Assembly (NCBI RefSeq): GCF_030291135.1
Contig: NZ_CP127409.1
Coordinates: 2,108,001 to 2,172,000, forward strand
Reading direction: 5' to 3'
From: Rhodanobacter thiooxydans
GTDB taxonomy: Bacteria > Pseudomonadota > Gammaproteobacteria > Xanthomonadales > Rhodanobacteraceae
DNA length: 64,000 nt
Each line of letters begins with the position of its first letter. The first letter of the stretch is position 1. Below, in pieces: positions 8,025 through 20,054 of the stretch. Made by a program: the position numbers and the translations under genes. The notes beneath the pieces are model-generated. The model was not told where the DNA came from. It worked only from the letters and a program-made list of their open reading frames with translations, and did no database searches.

Positions 8025-9962
8025 TTACAGCTCTCGCACCACCCGGAAGCCGACCCGGCCGCTGCGCGTGTCGCCGCTGCTGCCCTGGCGGTAGGCCGAG
8101 TCCACCTGCTCCGGCGAGCTGCCCCACGAGCCGCCGCGCACCACGTGGGAGCGGCAGCCGGGGTTGACCCAGGCGCTGCCGTCGTCCGGCGCGCGGATGT
8201 AGTTGTCGTGCCAGCAGTCCAGCACCCACTCGGAGACGTTGCCGTTGATGTCGTACAGGCCGAACGGGTTGGCGGCGAAGCTCATCACCGGCGCCGGCCC
8301 CCAGTAGCCGTCGCGGTAGTTGCGGAAGGCGTGGCTCCAGCGGCGGCCGCTGCGCGAGCGGTCGCCGGAGCCGGTCAGGTTTTCCACCGCGCGCTTCGGT
8401 GCGTCGTCGCCCCACCAGTAACGGCTGCTGGTGCCGCCGCGCAGCGCGTACTCGAACTCCGCCTCGCTGGGCAGCCGGTAGGTCTTGCCGGTACGCTGGC
8501 TCAGCCACTCGGCGTACGCCCTGGCGTCGTTCCAGGAAACGTTCACCACCGGCAGGTTGTCGTCGGCCTTGCGGCCGGCGTAGTCGTCCTGCCAGGTGGC
8601 GTCCGCATCGTCGCGCAGCGTGCCGCTGCGCTCGTCATACACGCTGGCGCCACCCAGCTTGATCGAGTCGGGCACGTAACCGCTGGCGCGCACGAATTCG
8701 CGGAATTCGCCCACCGTCACCGCGCTGCGCGCCATCGCAAAACCCTTGCTGATGGTGACCGCGTGTTGCGGCGTCTCGGCATCGGTATGGTCTTCCTCGT
8801 CGGCCGGTGCGCCCATGCGGAAGCTGCCGGTGGGGATCACCACCATCGCCGGCGTCTTGCCCGGCAGGTCGACGTAGCGGTCGGCGAACACCTGGCCGGG
8901 CTTGTAGCTGGCGTACAGGCGCGCGTTGGTCAGCTGTTCGTCGAACGCGGCCAGCGCCGGCAGCGCCGGGGCGATCGCCCGCACCTGCGCCGCCAGCTTC
9001 GTCGCCAGTCCGACATTGCCGGCGTCCAGCGCCGAATGCGCCTGCGCCAGCATGCCGTTCGCGCGCTGCTCGCGCATGTCGTCCACGCGCTTGTGCACGT
9101 CGATCATCTGCTGCGAACCGGGGCGGATCGCCTGCGCCGCGGCCAGTTCGTGGTCGGCCCCGACAAAATCGTTCTGCGCCACCGCCGCCAGCGCACGGTC
9201 CAGCACCGCCCGCTGCACCTGGAAGATGCCCTGCTCGGCCACCGCATTCTGCGGGTCCAGCTTCTGCACCTCGCGGTACAGCTCCAGCGCACTGCCGTCG
9301 CGCGGCTGGTCCGCCTTGCCCTGCCGCAGCAAACCGGCGGCCTTCGCCAGCATCGGCCGCACCTGCTCCAGGATCTTCAGGCTCGCCTCCAGTTGCGCCA
9401 CTTCCGTCTCGGCATTCGGCAGCGTGCGCAGCGCACCAAGCAGGTCCTGCGCCGCGTCGGCGTCGCCCACCGCGATGTCCTGGTCGATCTCCGCCACCAG
9501 CCGCGCGCGCACGTCGAACAGGCCCTGCACCGCGTGGCGGCTGTCCGGCTTGTCCTTCAGTGCCTGCTCGAACAAGGCGGCGGCGCTGTCCTTGGCGCCG
9601 ACCAGCCGGCCGGCACGCAGCGCCACGTTCGCCCGCTCCAGCAGCGCCTGTACCGCGGGCGGGTCCGCGCTGAGCTGCTCGGGCAGGTTCGCGTTCTTGC
9701 TGCCGCGCGCGGCGATCACCGCCGCCGGCGCCAGCGTCAGCGGCGGCCCGGCATTCAGTTCGTTGATCGTCGACAACCGCTCCGGCTGCAGGCCGCTGCC
9801 CGGCGCGGCCGCACCGAGCGACATCGAACGGCGCGGCGCCTGCGCCGGATTGACGTGGAACAGCCCCGGGAAGAAGTGGTACAGCAGCGCAAACCCCAGC
9901 ACGATCACCCCAAGCGCCCCGCCGAGCGCGCGCTGACGGCGCAGGGTTGCGTTGTTCGGCAT
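8025..9962 (-). CDS. Membrane-anchored protein with C-terminal FGE/SUMF1-like domain lacking catalytic cysteines
   Basis: 645 residues. One transmembrane helix (about 13-31) is followed by a long helical, TPR-like region (about 70-330) and a C-terminal formylglycine-generating-enzyme-like domain (about 350-645) with the fold signatures NVSWNDARAYAEWLS, RLPSEAEFEYALRGG, NPFGLYDINGNVSEWV and VRGGSW. In true FGE the segment after GGSW holds the active cysteines; here it reads GGSWGSSPEQVDSAYR with no Cys, so sulfatase activation is unlikely. Such domains often serve as binding or regulatory modules. The role is unknown. It is transcribed divergently from rnd. Confidence 0.85.
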   Translation of the reverse strand: MPNNATLRRQRALGGALGVIVLGFALLYHFFPGLFHVNPAQAPRRSMSLGAAAPGSGLQPERLSTINELNAGPPLTLAPAAVIAARGSKNANLPEQLSADPPAVQALLERANVALRAGRLVGAKDSAAALFEQALKDKPDSRHAVQGLFDVRARLVAEIDQDIAVGDADAAQDLLGALRTLPNAETEVAQLEASLKILEQVRPMLAKAAGLLRQGKADQPRDGSALELYREVQKLDPQNAVAEQGIFQVQRAVLDRALAAVAQNDFVGADHELAAAQAIRPGSQQMIDVHKRVDDMREQRANGMLAQAHSALDAGNVGLATKLAAQVRAIAPALPALAAFDEQLTNARLYASYKPGQVFADRYVDLPGKTPAMVVIPTGSFRMGAPADEEDHTDAETPQHAVTISKGFAMARSAVTVGEFREFVRASGYVPDSIKLGGASVYDERSGTLRDDADATWQDDYAGRKADDNLPVVNVSWNDARAYAEWLSQRTGKTYRLPSEAEFEYALRGGTSSRYWWGDDAPKRAVENLTGSGDRSRSGRRWSHAFRNYRDGYWGPAPVMSFAANPFGLYDINGNVSEWVLDCWHDNYIRAPDDGSAWVNPGCRSHVVRGGSWGSSPEQVDSAYRQGSSGDTRSGRVGFRVVREL

Positions 9963-10062
9963 AGATGGGCGTCCTTGGTGCGGCCTGTTATCGTGCGCTG
10001 CTCACCATAGGCACAAACCGGCGACAGGGCAATCCACGCCCGCGCCTTTCCAAGGAGTACCG

Positions 10063-11178
10063 ATGTCACCGCCCGAACCCGCCGCTGCCGACTGGATCGA
10101 CCGTCCCGACGCGCTGCAGGCATGGCTGGCCGCGCTACCCGCCGACGCCGCCGTCGGCCTGGACACCGAGTTCATGCGCCGCAACACCTTCTATCCGCAG
10201 CTGGCGCTGCTGCAGCTGGGCTGGAACGGCCGTTACGCCCTGATCGACCCGCTCGCGTTCGCCATCGGCGCCGCGCTGCAGCCGCTGCTCGGCGCCGGCC
10301 CCGCGGTGACCATCATGCACAGCGCCGGCGAAGACCTGGAAACCCTCGCGCCGCTGCTGCCGGACGGCCCACACACCCTGTTCGACACCCAGGTCGCCGC
10401 CGCCTTCGCCGGCATGGGCCTGGGCCTGAGTTACCGCGCGCTGGTCGCCGAACTCGCCGGCGTGGATCTGGACAAGGGCGAGACCCGCTCGGACTGGCTG
10501 CAGCGCCCGCTCACCGACGCGCAGCGCAGCTACGCCGCGCTGGATGTCGTGTACCTGAAAACCATCCACGAACAGCTGGCCGAACGCCTGCAGCGCCGCG
10601 ACCGCAGCGCCTGGCACGCCGAGGATTGCGCGCGCCTGAAGCAGCGCGCCAGCCATCGTGACGGCGACCCGCAACCGCAGCGTGCACTGCGAGGCGCCGC
10701 CGACTGGCCGGTCGCGCAGCAGGCCCTGCTGCGTCGCCTGCTGCAATGGCGTGACCGCAGAGCGCGCCGCCTCGACGTGCCGCGCCCGTGGCTGCTCGAC
10801 GACACGCTGGCGCTCAACCTGGCGCAGCAGCCGCCGCGCAGCCTCGGCGATCTGGAACAGCGCGGCCGCGGCCAGCGCGCCCTGCGCTCGGCCCAGCGCA
10901 GCGAGTTGTTCGAACTGCTCGCCGTGCCCGTCAGCGACGAGGAAATCGCCACCACCGCGCGCATCCCCGGCCACCCGCAGGGTGAGGCGAAGAAGGCGCT
11001 GGCGGCGATGAAGGAGCTGATCGACCACCGCGCCGGCGAACTCGACCTGCCGCCCGGCCTGCTGTGCCCGCGCAAGGTGCTGGAGGAATACGTGGTCACC
11101 GCCGAATGGCCCGAGTTCCTCGAAGGCTGGCGCCGCGAGGTGCTGCACGACCGCCTGCCCGACCTGCTGCCCGGCTGA
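10063..11178 (+). CDS. rnd: Ribonuclease D
   Basis: 371 residues. DEDDy 3'-5' exonuclease: Exo I VGLDTEFMRR (Asp34, Glu36), Exo II with HSAGEDLE, and Exo III with a Tyr four residues before the last Asp (SYAALDVVYL). Two HRDC-type helical regions follow. It trims 3' ends of tRNA precursors and other small RNAs. The start at 10063 is fixed by a strong AAGGAG at 10052-10057. A tRNA-Ala gene follows 60 bp downstream. Confidence 0.95.
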   Translation: MSPPEPAAADWIDRPDALQAWLAALPADAAVGLDTEFMRRNTFYPQLALLQLGWNGRYALIDPLAFAIGAALQPLLGAGPAVTIMHSAGEDLETLAPLLPDGPHTLFDTQVAAAFAGMGLGLSYRALVAELAGVDLDKGETRSDWLQRPLTDAQRSYAALDVVYLKTIHEQLAERLQRRDRSAWHAEDCARLKQRASHRDGDPQPQRALRGAADWPVAQQALLRRLLQWRDRRARRLDVPRPWLLDDTLALNLAQQPPRSLGDLEQRGRGQRALRSAQRSELFELLAVPVSDEEIATTARIPGHPQGEAKKALAAMKELIDHRAGELDLPPGLLCPRKVLEEYVVTAEWPEFLEGWRREVLHDRLPDLLPG

Positions 11179-11196
11179 GTTCGTCCGGCTCAGCTC

Positions 11197-11225
11197 TTGG
11201 CGAAGCTCCCGCACGCTGCTAATAT
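11197..11225 (+). promoter_or_regulatory. Sigma-70 promoter of tRNA-Ala
   Basis: TTGGCG (11197-11202) and TAATAT (11220-11225) lie 17 bp apart and 13 bp before the mature tRNA 5' end. Good consensus match in a GC-rich background. Confidence 0.7.
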
Positions 11226-11238
11226 TCGCGGCTTCCGT

Positions 11239-11314
11239 GGGGCGGTAGCTCAGCTGGGAGAGCGCCACGTTCGCATCGTGGAGGTCGTGGGTTCGATCCC
11301 CATCCGCTCCACCA
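11239..11314 (+). tRNA. tRNA-Ala (anticodon CGC)
   Basis: 76 nt. Acceptor GGGGCGG pairs with CCGCTCC, the anticodon stem CCACG/CGTGG encloses loop TTCGCAT with anticodon CGC (reads GCG), T arm GTTCGATCC, encoded CCA at 11312-11314. Confidence 0.97.
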
Positions 11315-11328
11315 CGGATTCACACGAA

Positions 11329-11354
11329 AGCCCCCGGCCTCCGGGGGCTTTTTT
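11329..11354 (+). terminator. Rho-independent terminator after tRNA-Ala
   Basis: A 9-bp perfect stem (AGCCCCCGG / CCGGGGGCT) with a 3-nt loop followed by T's up to 11354. It separates tRNA-Ala from the restriction-modification gene. Confidence 0.9.
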
Positions 11355-11458
11355 GTTGGGCGTTTTGTTGGGCATGATGCCACCGCCGCGTCGATGGGCG
11401 CGTGCGCTGGCCGCCCCCATCGGCTAGCCTGCGCAGGGGGTGGATCGAAGGAATGGCC

Positions 11459-15058
<3,600 letters not shown>

Positions 15059-15070
15059 GCCCCGAGCCTT

Positions 15071-15353
15071 GCGCTCCGGGCAAAAAGCCTCGCGCTCCGA
15101 GCGAAAAGCCCCACACTCCGAGCGAAAAGCTCGGCGCTCCGGGCAAAAGAGCCTGAAGCTCCAAACAAAAAGCTCGGAGTTCCGAGCGAAAAGCCCCGCG
15201 CTCCGAACAAAAAGCGCCACGCTCCGAGCGAAAAGCCCGGCGCTCCGAGCAAAAGAGCCCGACGCTCCGAGCAAAAAGCCCCGCGCTCCGCGCAAAAAGC
15301 CCCACGCTCCGCGCAAAAAGCCCCGCGCTCCGAGCGAAAAGCCCCACGCTCCA
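15071..15353 (+). repeat. 21-bp minisatellite, about 13.5 imperfect copies
   Basis: Tandem units close to GCGCTCCGAGCGAAAAGCCCC. Most are exactly 21 bp and two appear to be 22. Positions vary mainly at the CGAGCGA/CGGGCAA/CGCGCAA part and in the last bases. The array fills the gap between the restriction-modification gene, whose stop is 12 bp before it, and the converging ppk1. Because 21 is a multiple of 3, long frames stay open on both strands and would code heptapeptides such as GAFRSER; I see no start or ribosome site that makes these convincing genes. Confidence 0.9.
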
Positions 15354-15412
15354 CCCGCGCCGTAGGGCGTTCCGTGGTGCGTGGCGGGTGGTGCCACCCT
15401 GCGCTGTGTGGC

Positions 15413-17578
15413 TCAGTACGTGCTGCCGGCCCCTGCCCCGCACAGCTTGTCCATCAGCTCGGCCTGCACGTTGCGCACGGGTTCGCCGGCGGCCGGTGAG
15501 AGGCGCAGGTATTCGCCATCGGGCTGCAGCAGCGAGGCGCTGGCGTTGTCGGTGAGGTACAGCTCCAGCGCTCGGTGCACGCGCTGCTGCAGTTTCTTGC
15601 CTTCGATCGGGAAGGCGGTTTCGACGCGGCGGTCGAGGTTGCGTTCCATCAGGTCGGCGCTGGCCAGGTACAGCTGCGGCTCGCCGGCGTTGGCGAACCA
15701 GTAGGCGCGGCTGTGTTCCAGGAAGCGGCCGATGACCGAGCGCACGCGGATGTTGTCCGACACGCCTTCGATGCCAGGGCGCAGGCAGCAGATGCCGCGC
15801 ACGATCAGCTCCACCTGCACGCCGGCGATACTGGCCTTGTACAGCGCACGGATGACCTTCGGCTCGGTCAGCGCGTTGACCTTGAGGATGATCTGCGCCG
15901 GCTTGCCCGCCGCCGCGTGCGCGGTCTCGCGCGCGATCAGTTCCAGCAGGGCCTTCTTCAGCGTGAACGGCGCATGCAGCAGTTTCTTCATGTGCAGCAT
16001 CTTGCCCATGCCGGTGAGCTGGCTGAACAGCTTGTGCACGTCCTCGCACAGTGCCTCGTCGGAGGTGAGCAGGCTGTAGTCGGTGTACAGGCGGGCGTTG
16101 CCGGTGTGGTAGTTGCCGGTGCCCAGGTGCGCATAACGCACCAGTTCGCTGCCCTCGCGGCGCTGGATCAGCATCAGCTTGGCGTGCGTCTTGATGCCGA
16201 CCACGCCGTAGATCACCATCGCGCCGGCCTGCTGCAGGCGCGAGGCGAGGCTGAGGTTGGATTCCTCGTCGAAACGTGCGCGCAGCTCGACCACCGCGGT
16301 CACTTCCTTGCCGGCGCGGGCGGCGTCGACCAGCGCATCGACGATCTCGGAGTTCGCGTTGGTGCGGTACAGCGTCTGCTTGATCGCCAGCACCTGCGGG
16401 TCCTTCGAGGCCTGGCGCAGCAGGTCGACCACCGGCGCGAACGACTCGTACGGATGCAGCAGCAGCACGTCCTGCTTGCCGATCACCTCGAACAGGTCCT
16501 CGGCGTGCTGCAGCACCTTGGGCAGCGCCGGTGTGAACGGCGGGTACTGCAGCTTCGGGTAGCTGACGTTGTTGGCGATGCGGAACAGCCGCGCCAGGTT
16601 CACCGGGCCGTTCACTTCATACAGTTCCGACTCGGCCAGGCCGAACTGCTTGAGCAGGTGGTCGGCCAGATCCTTGGGGCAGTTGTCGGCCACCTCCAGC
16701 CGCACCGCGTCGCCGAAGCGGCGCGAGTACAGCTCGCCACGCAGCGCCAGCGCCAGGTCCTCGACGTCTTCCGGGTCGAGCGTGAGGTCGGCGTTGCGGG
16801 TCAGCCGGAACTGGTAGCAGCCGAGCACCTGCATGCCAGGGAACAGTTCCTCTGCATGGGCGTGGATGATCGAGGACAGCAACACGTAGTTGTCGCCGCC
16901 CTCGCAGATCTCCAGCGGCAGGCGAATCAAGCGCGGTAACACGCGCGGCGCCGGCACGATGGCCAGGCCCGAGTCGCGGCCGAACGCATCCACGCCGTCC
17001 AGCCGCACGATGAAGTTGAGGCTCTTGTTGACCAAGAGCGGGAACGGATGGGTCGGGTCCAGCCCGATCGGGGTGACCAGCGGCGCCACCTCCTCGCGGA
17101 AGTAGCGGCGCACCCACAGCTTCTGCTTGTGCGTCCACTGCGTGCGCCGCACGATGCGGATGCCGTGCGTGGCCAGCTCCGGCAGGATGCGCTCGTTGAG
17201 GATCGCGTACTGCCGCGCGACCTGCCGGTGTGCGATCTCGGCGATCTCGGCCAGCGCGCGCCGGGGCGGCACGCCATCGGCGCCGATGATCTCGTGGTCC
17301 AGCGCGATCTGCCCTTTCAGCCCGGCCACGCGGATCTCGAAGAACTCGTCCATGTTCGCCGAGAAGATCAGCAGGAACTTCAACCGTTCCAGCAGCGGCG
17401 TGCGCTCGTCCAGCGCCTGGTCCAGCACACGGATGTTGAACTTCAGCTGCGACAACTCGCGATGGATGTACAGGCGGCTGTCGGTAAGGTCCGGCCCGTG
17501 CGTCGACGGCGCGGCATCGTTGGCGGCAGGCGCGGCGGCGTCGGTCGGCAAGGTCTCGCGAATCAGGCGGCTGGTCAT
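15413..17578 (-). CDS. ppk1: Polyphosphate kinase 1
   Basis: 721 residues, normal for PPK1, which polymerises the gamma-phosphate of ATP into inorganic polyphosphate and works at the membrane. Domains in order: N domain (RELSQLKFNIRVLDQA), head domain, and the two phospholipase-D-like C domains. The phospho-histidine region HLGTGNYHTGNARLYTDYS and the ATP-site segment are intact. The start MTSRLIRETLP at 17578 is chosen because upstream in-frame sequence is not PPK-like and overlaps repeat-rich DNA. It stands alone, without ppx beside it. Confidence 0.96.
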   Translation of the reverse strand: MTSRLIRETLPTDAAAPAANDAAPSTHGPDLTDSRLYIHRELSQLKFNIRVLDQALDERTPLLERLKFLLIFSANMDEFFEIRVAGLKGQIALDHEIIGADGVPPRRALAEIAEIAHRQVARQYAILNERILPELATHGIRIVRRTQWTHKQKLWVRRYFREEVAPLVTPIGLDPTHPFPLLVNKSLNFIVRLDGVDAFGRDSGLAIVPAPRVLPRLIRLPLEICEGGDNYVLLSSIIHAHAEELFPGMQVLGCYQFRLTRNADLTLDPEDVEDLALALRGELYSRRFGDAVRLEVADNCPKDLADHLLKQFGLAESELYEVNGPVNLARLFRIANNVSYPKLQYPPFTPALPKVLQHAEDLFEVIGKQDVLLLHPYESFAPVVDLLRQASKDPQVLAIKQTLYRTNANSEIVDALVDAARAGKEVTAVVELRARFDEESNLSLASRLQQAGAMVIYGVVGIKTHAKLMLIQRREGSELVRYAHLGTGNYHTGNARLYTDYSLLTSDEALCEDVHKLFSQLTGMGKMLHMKKLLHAPFTLKKALLELIARETAHAAAGKPAQIILKVNALTEPKVIRALYKASIAGVQVELIVRGICCLRPGIEGVSDNIRVRSVIGRFLEHSRAYWFANAGEPQLYLASADLMERNLDRRVETAFPIEGKKLQQRVHRALELYLTDNASASLLQPDGEYLRLSPAAGEPVRNVQAELMDKLCGAGAGSTY

Positions 17579-17909
17579 GGGTACACCGGGTGGGTTCAAG
17601 CAGGGAACACCGGACATCGTAGCGCGTCGCGGGCCAAGTCCAGGCGACCGCAACCTTGCCGGTCATGCACCGCTCAGTGTGCAATCCACCGTTGACGACG
17701 GGATGACAACGACGGGCTCTGCGGGGGGGATGTCCAGGGTACCGCGCAGCCCGGCGGGCAGTGCCCGCCCTACCACAGCCGGCTTCGTAGGGCGGGCACT
17801 GCCCGCCGCTCCTTGCGCCGCTCCGCTGCATACGTTGGCACATGCGGGCTTGCCACCATTTGCCTTATCGTGGGAGCTCCCCGCCCCGCCCTACCCCGCC
17901 AAAACACCC
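17579..17909. repeat. Gene-free 331 bp with a 21-bp perfect inverted repeat
   Basis: Divergent spacer between ppk1 and the MFS gene. It holds an inverted repeat with arms GGCGGGCAGTGCCCGCCCTAC (split here as 17753-17773) and its exact complement at 17787-17807, with a 13-nt loop. Each arm is itself nearly palindromic (GGGCAGTGCCC). This looks like a REP-type element. I see nothing else clear here; promoters for both genes must lie in this stretch. Confidence 0.8.
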
Positions 17910-19157
17910 ATGCAGACTCGCGTCGAGACCGCTCCGCTGTCCCCTGTCGCCCTCACGCCGTCCACCGATACCGCTCCGGCCGCGGAGCACACCCAGTTTG
18001 CGGTGCTCGGCGGGATCAGCTTCGCGCACATGCTCAACGACATGATCCAGTCGCTGATCCTGGCGATCTACCCGATCCTGAAGAACGACTTCCAGCTCAG
18101 CTTCGCCCAGGTCGGCCTGATCACGCTGACCTTCCAGCTCACCGCCTCGCTGCTGCAACCCGTGGTGGGCATGGTGACGGATCGGCGGCCGATGCCGTAC
18201 TCGTTGCCGGTGGGCATGGGCTTCACCCTGTGCGGCCTGTTGCTGCTGGCCACCGCGCCGAGCTTTCCCGTGCTGCTGCTCGCCGCGGCGCTGGTCGGCA
18301 CCGGCTCGTCGGTGTTCCATCCCGAGTCCTCGCGCGTGGCGCGGATGGCCTCCGGCGGTCGGCATGGGCTGGCGCAGTCGCTGTTCCAGGTCGGCGGCAA
18401 TACCGGCTCGTCGCTGGGGCCGCTGCTGGCCGCGTGGATCATCGTGCCGCACGGGCGCGGCAGCGTGGCGTGGTTCTCGCTGGCGGCGCTGCTGGCGATC
18501 GTGGTGCTGTTGCAGGTGGGGCGCTGGTACAGCCGGCATCATGCCGTCCGTCGCAAGGCCATGGCCGGGCATTTCGAGATACTCGCGCTGTCGCGCCGGC
18601 AGATCATCGCGGCGCTGGCGATCCTCGGCCTGCTGATCTTCTCCAAGTATTTCTACCTGGCCAGCCTCAGCAGCTATTACACGTTCTACCTGATCCACAA
18701 GTTCGGCGTGTCGGTGCAGAGCGCGCAGGTGCACCTGTTCGTGTTCCTGTTCGCGGTGGCCGCCGGCTCGCTGATCGGCGGCCCGGTCGGCGACCGCATC
18801 GGGCGCAAGTGGGTGATCTGGGTCTCCATTCTCGGCGTCGCGCCGTTCACCCTGCTGCTGCCCCACGTGAACCTGATGTGGACCGGCGTGCTGACCGTGG
18901 TGATCGGCCTGATCCTGGCCTCGGCGTTCTCGGCGATCCTGGTCTACGCGCAGGAACTGATCCCCGGCCGCGTGGGCATGATCTCGGGCCTGTTCTTCGG
19001 CTTCGCCTTCGGCATGGGCGGCATCGGCGCCGCCGTGCTCGGCGGCCTGGCCGACACGCATGGCATCGAGTATGTCTACCGGTTGTGCGCGTACCTGCCG
19101 TTGATGGGGTTGATTACGGTGTTTTTGCCGGATATCGAGAAGCGGGTTCGCGCGTAG
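17910..19157 (+). CDS. MFS exporter of the fosmidomycin-resistance (Fsr) type
   Basis: 415 residues with about 12 transmembrane helices in two halves. Fsr-like features include the N-terminal FAHMLNDMIQSLILAIYP, the loop GTGSSVFHPESSRVARMASGGR and the MFS motif GDRIGRKWVIW between helices 8 and 9. Relatives export fosmidomycin and other small compounds; the natural substrate is not predictable. The start at ATG 17910 gives a short hydrophilic N-terminus; earlier frames run into the inverted repeat. It is a single-gene unit followed by the large repeat block. Confidence 0.87.
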   Translation: MQTRVETAPLSPVALTPSTDTAPAAEHTQFAVLGGISFAHMLNDMIQSLILAIYPILKNDFQLSFAQVGLITLTFQLTASLLQPVVGMVTDRRPMPYSLPVGMGFTLCGLLLLATAPSFPVLLLAAALVGTGSSVFHPESSRVARMASGGRHGLAQSLFQVGGNTGSSLGPLLAAWIIVPHGRGSVAWFSLAALLAIVVLLQVGRWYSRHHAVRRKAMAGHFEILALSRRQIIAALAILGLLIFSKYFYLASLSSYYTFYLIHKFGVSVQSAQVHLFVFLFAVAAGSLIGGPVGDRIGRKWVIWVSILGVAPFTLLLPHVNLMWTGVLTVVIGLILASAFSAILVYAQELIPGRVGMISGLFFGFAFGMGGIGAAVLGGLADTHGIEYVYRLCAYLPLMGLITVFLPDIEKRVRA

Positions 19158-19183
19158 CGTAGCTTTGGCTTCTTTGCCACTAT

Positions 19184-19812
19184 CAGAGCAAGAGCTTTCG
19201 TCCTCCTTCGGAGGGCGAGTCACTTTCTCTCGCTTGCCCGAGAGAAAGTAACCAAAGAGAGGGGCACCCCGCTTCCGCGCTTTCCGGGCATCCTGCCCGG
19301 AAAGTTCGCGGCCGGGCTACGGGGTTTGTCGACAGGGCATCCTGCCCTGACGACAAACTGGTTCGCATCCCTGCGAACCACCCTGCGGGCTTTCCTTCGC
19401 CCGCCCGCCGCTGCAGAGGGGACCCCGGTAGAGCAGCGCGCATCCTGCGCGCACTCTTTAGAAGAGCCAGACCACAGCCACGGCAAAACGACGCTATGGT
19501 GTGGCTTCGGCCGTTGCTTTTCAGCTTTATCACCGAGTGCGGGCCACGATGGCCCGCTGCTCTACCCGGGGTCCCTTGCGCGGCGGTGAGGCGGGGTCGA
19601 CAGGCCGCGCAGCGGGCGAGTCCATGGATGGACTCGCCTTTTCGCGCGGGCAGGATGCCCGCTCGAAAAGCCCGGCCCCGACTCACGGACTTGTTGGGCA
19701 GGATGCCCAACAAGCGCCAAGCGGGGTGGCCTTTCTCTTTGGTTACTTTCTCTTTGGCCACGCAAAGAGAAAGTAACTCGGCTGCCGAAGGCAGACGAAA
19801 GCCCTTGCTCTG
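19184..19812. repeat. About 630-bp mirrored repeat made of hairpins with ATCCT loops
   Basis: Imperfect inverted repeat: left arm 19184-19274, right arm 19719-19812. Each end carries a hairpin containing ACTTTCTCT/AGAGAAAGT (19222-19249; 19743-19776). Inside, left-half hairpins have loop ATCCT or ATCCCT (stems at 19280-19304, 19324-19358, 19359-19380, 19436-19452), and right-half hairpins have the complementary loop AGGAT (centred near 19651-19655 and 19700-19704). A match to GGACCCCGGTAGAGCAGCG is also mirrored (about 19419-19438 and 19553-19575). No credible gene lies within; the small frames present are by-products of the repeats. Confidence 0.85.
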
Positions 19813-19881
19813 AAATGCCGGCGCACAAGCGAAAGCATCGCGCGCGCTCCTACAAGGGTATTAATCGCCGGGCGAAGTGCG

Positions 19882-19993
19882 ATGCCTGCCTTCGCAGGCA
19901 TGACGAGGTGGAGGGAGGGCGGTACCCGCCTTCGCGGGCATGACGGCCTTCGCAGGCATGACGGGGGGTGCGCAGGCAGACGAAAGCCCTTGC
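19882..19993. repeat. Cluster of short CCTTCGCRGGCATGAC repeats and a copied arm fragment
   Basis: CCTTCGC(A/G)GGCATGAC occurs at 19889-19904, 19929-19944 and 19947-19962; the first forms an ATGCCTGC/GCAGGCAT hairpin. GGCAGACGAAAGCCCTTGC at 19975-19993 exactly repeats 19790-19808 of the large element, followed in both places by a similar GCATCGCGC tail. The remaining bases to 20054 hold no gene I can see. Confidence 0.8.
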
Positions 19994-20054
19994 CTCCGAA
20001 ACTCTCGGCCCTGAGTGAAGCAAGAGCATCGCGCACGGAGTGCGCCCCAAAAAC

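Noticed and set aside
7893-10010. 705-residue plus-strand frame opposite the FGE-like gene
   Set aside because: Antisense shadow that starts inside tRNA-Leu; no recognisable domain.
15071-15353. CRISPR array
   Set aside because: Units are 21 bp in direct tandem with no unique spacers, and there are no cas genes nearby.
19220-19850. Small genes (about 60 to 190 residues) in the repeat block
   Set aside because: All follow the hairpin repeats, differ in frame and strand, and have no ribosome site or domain.
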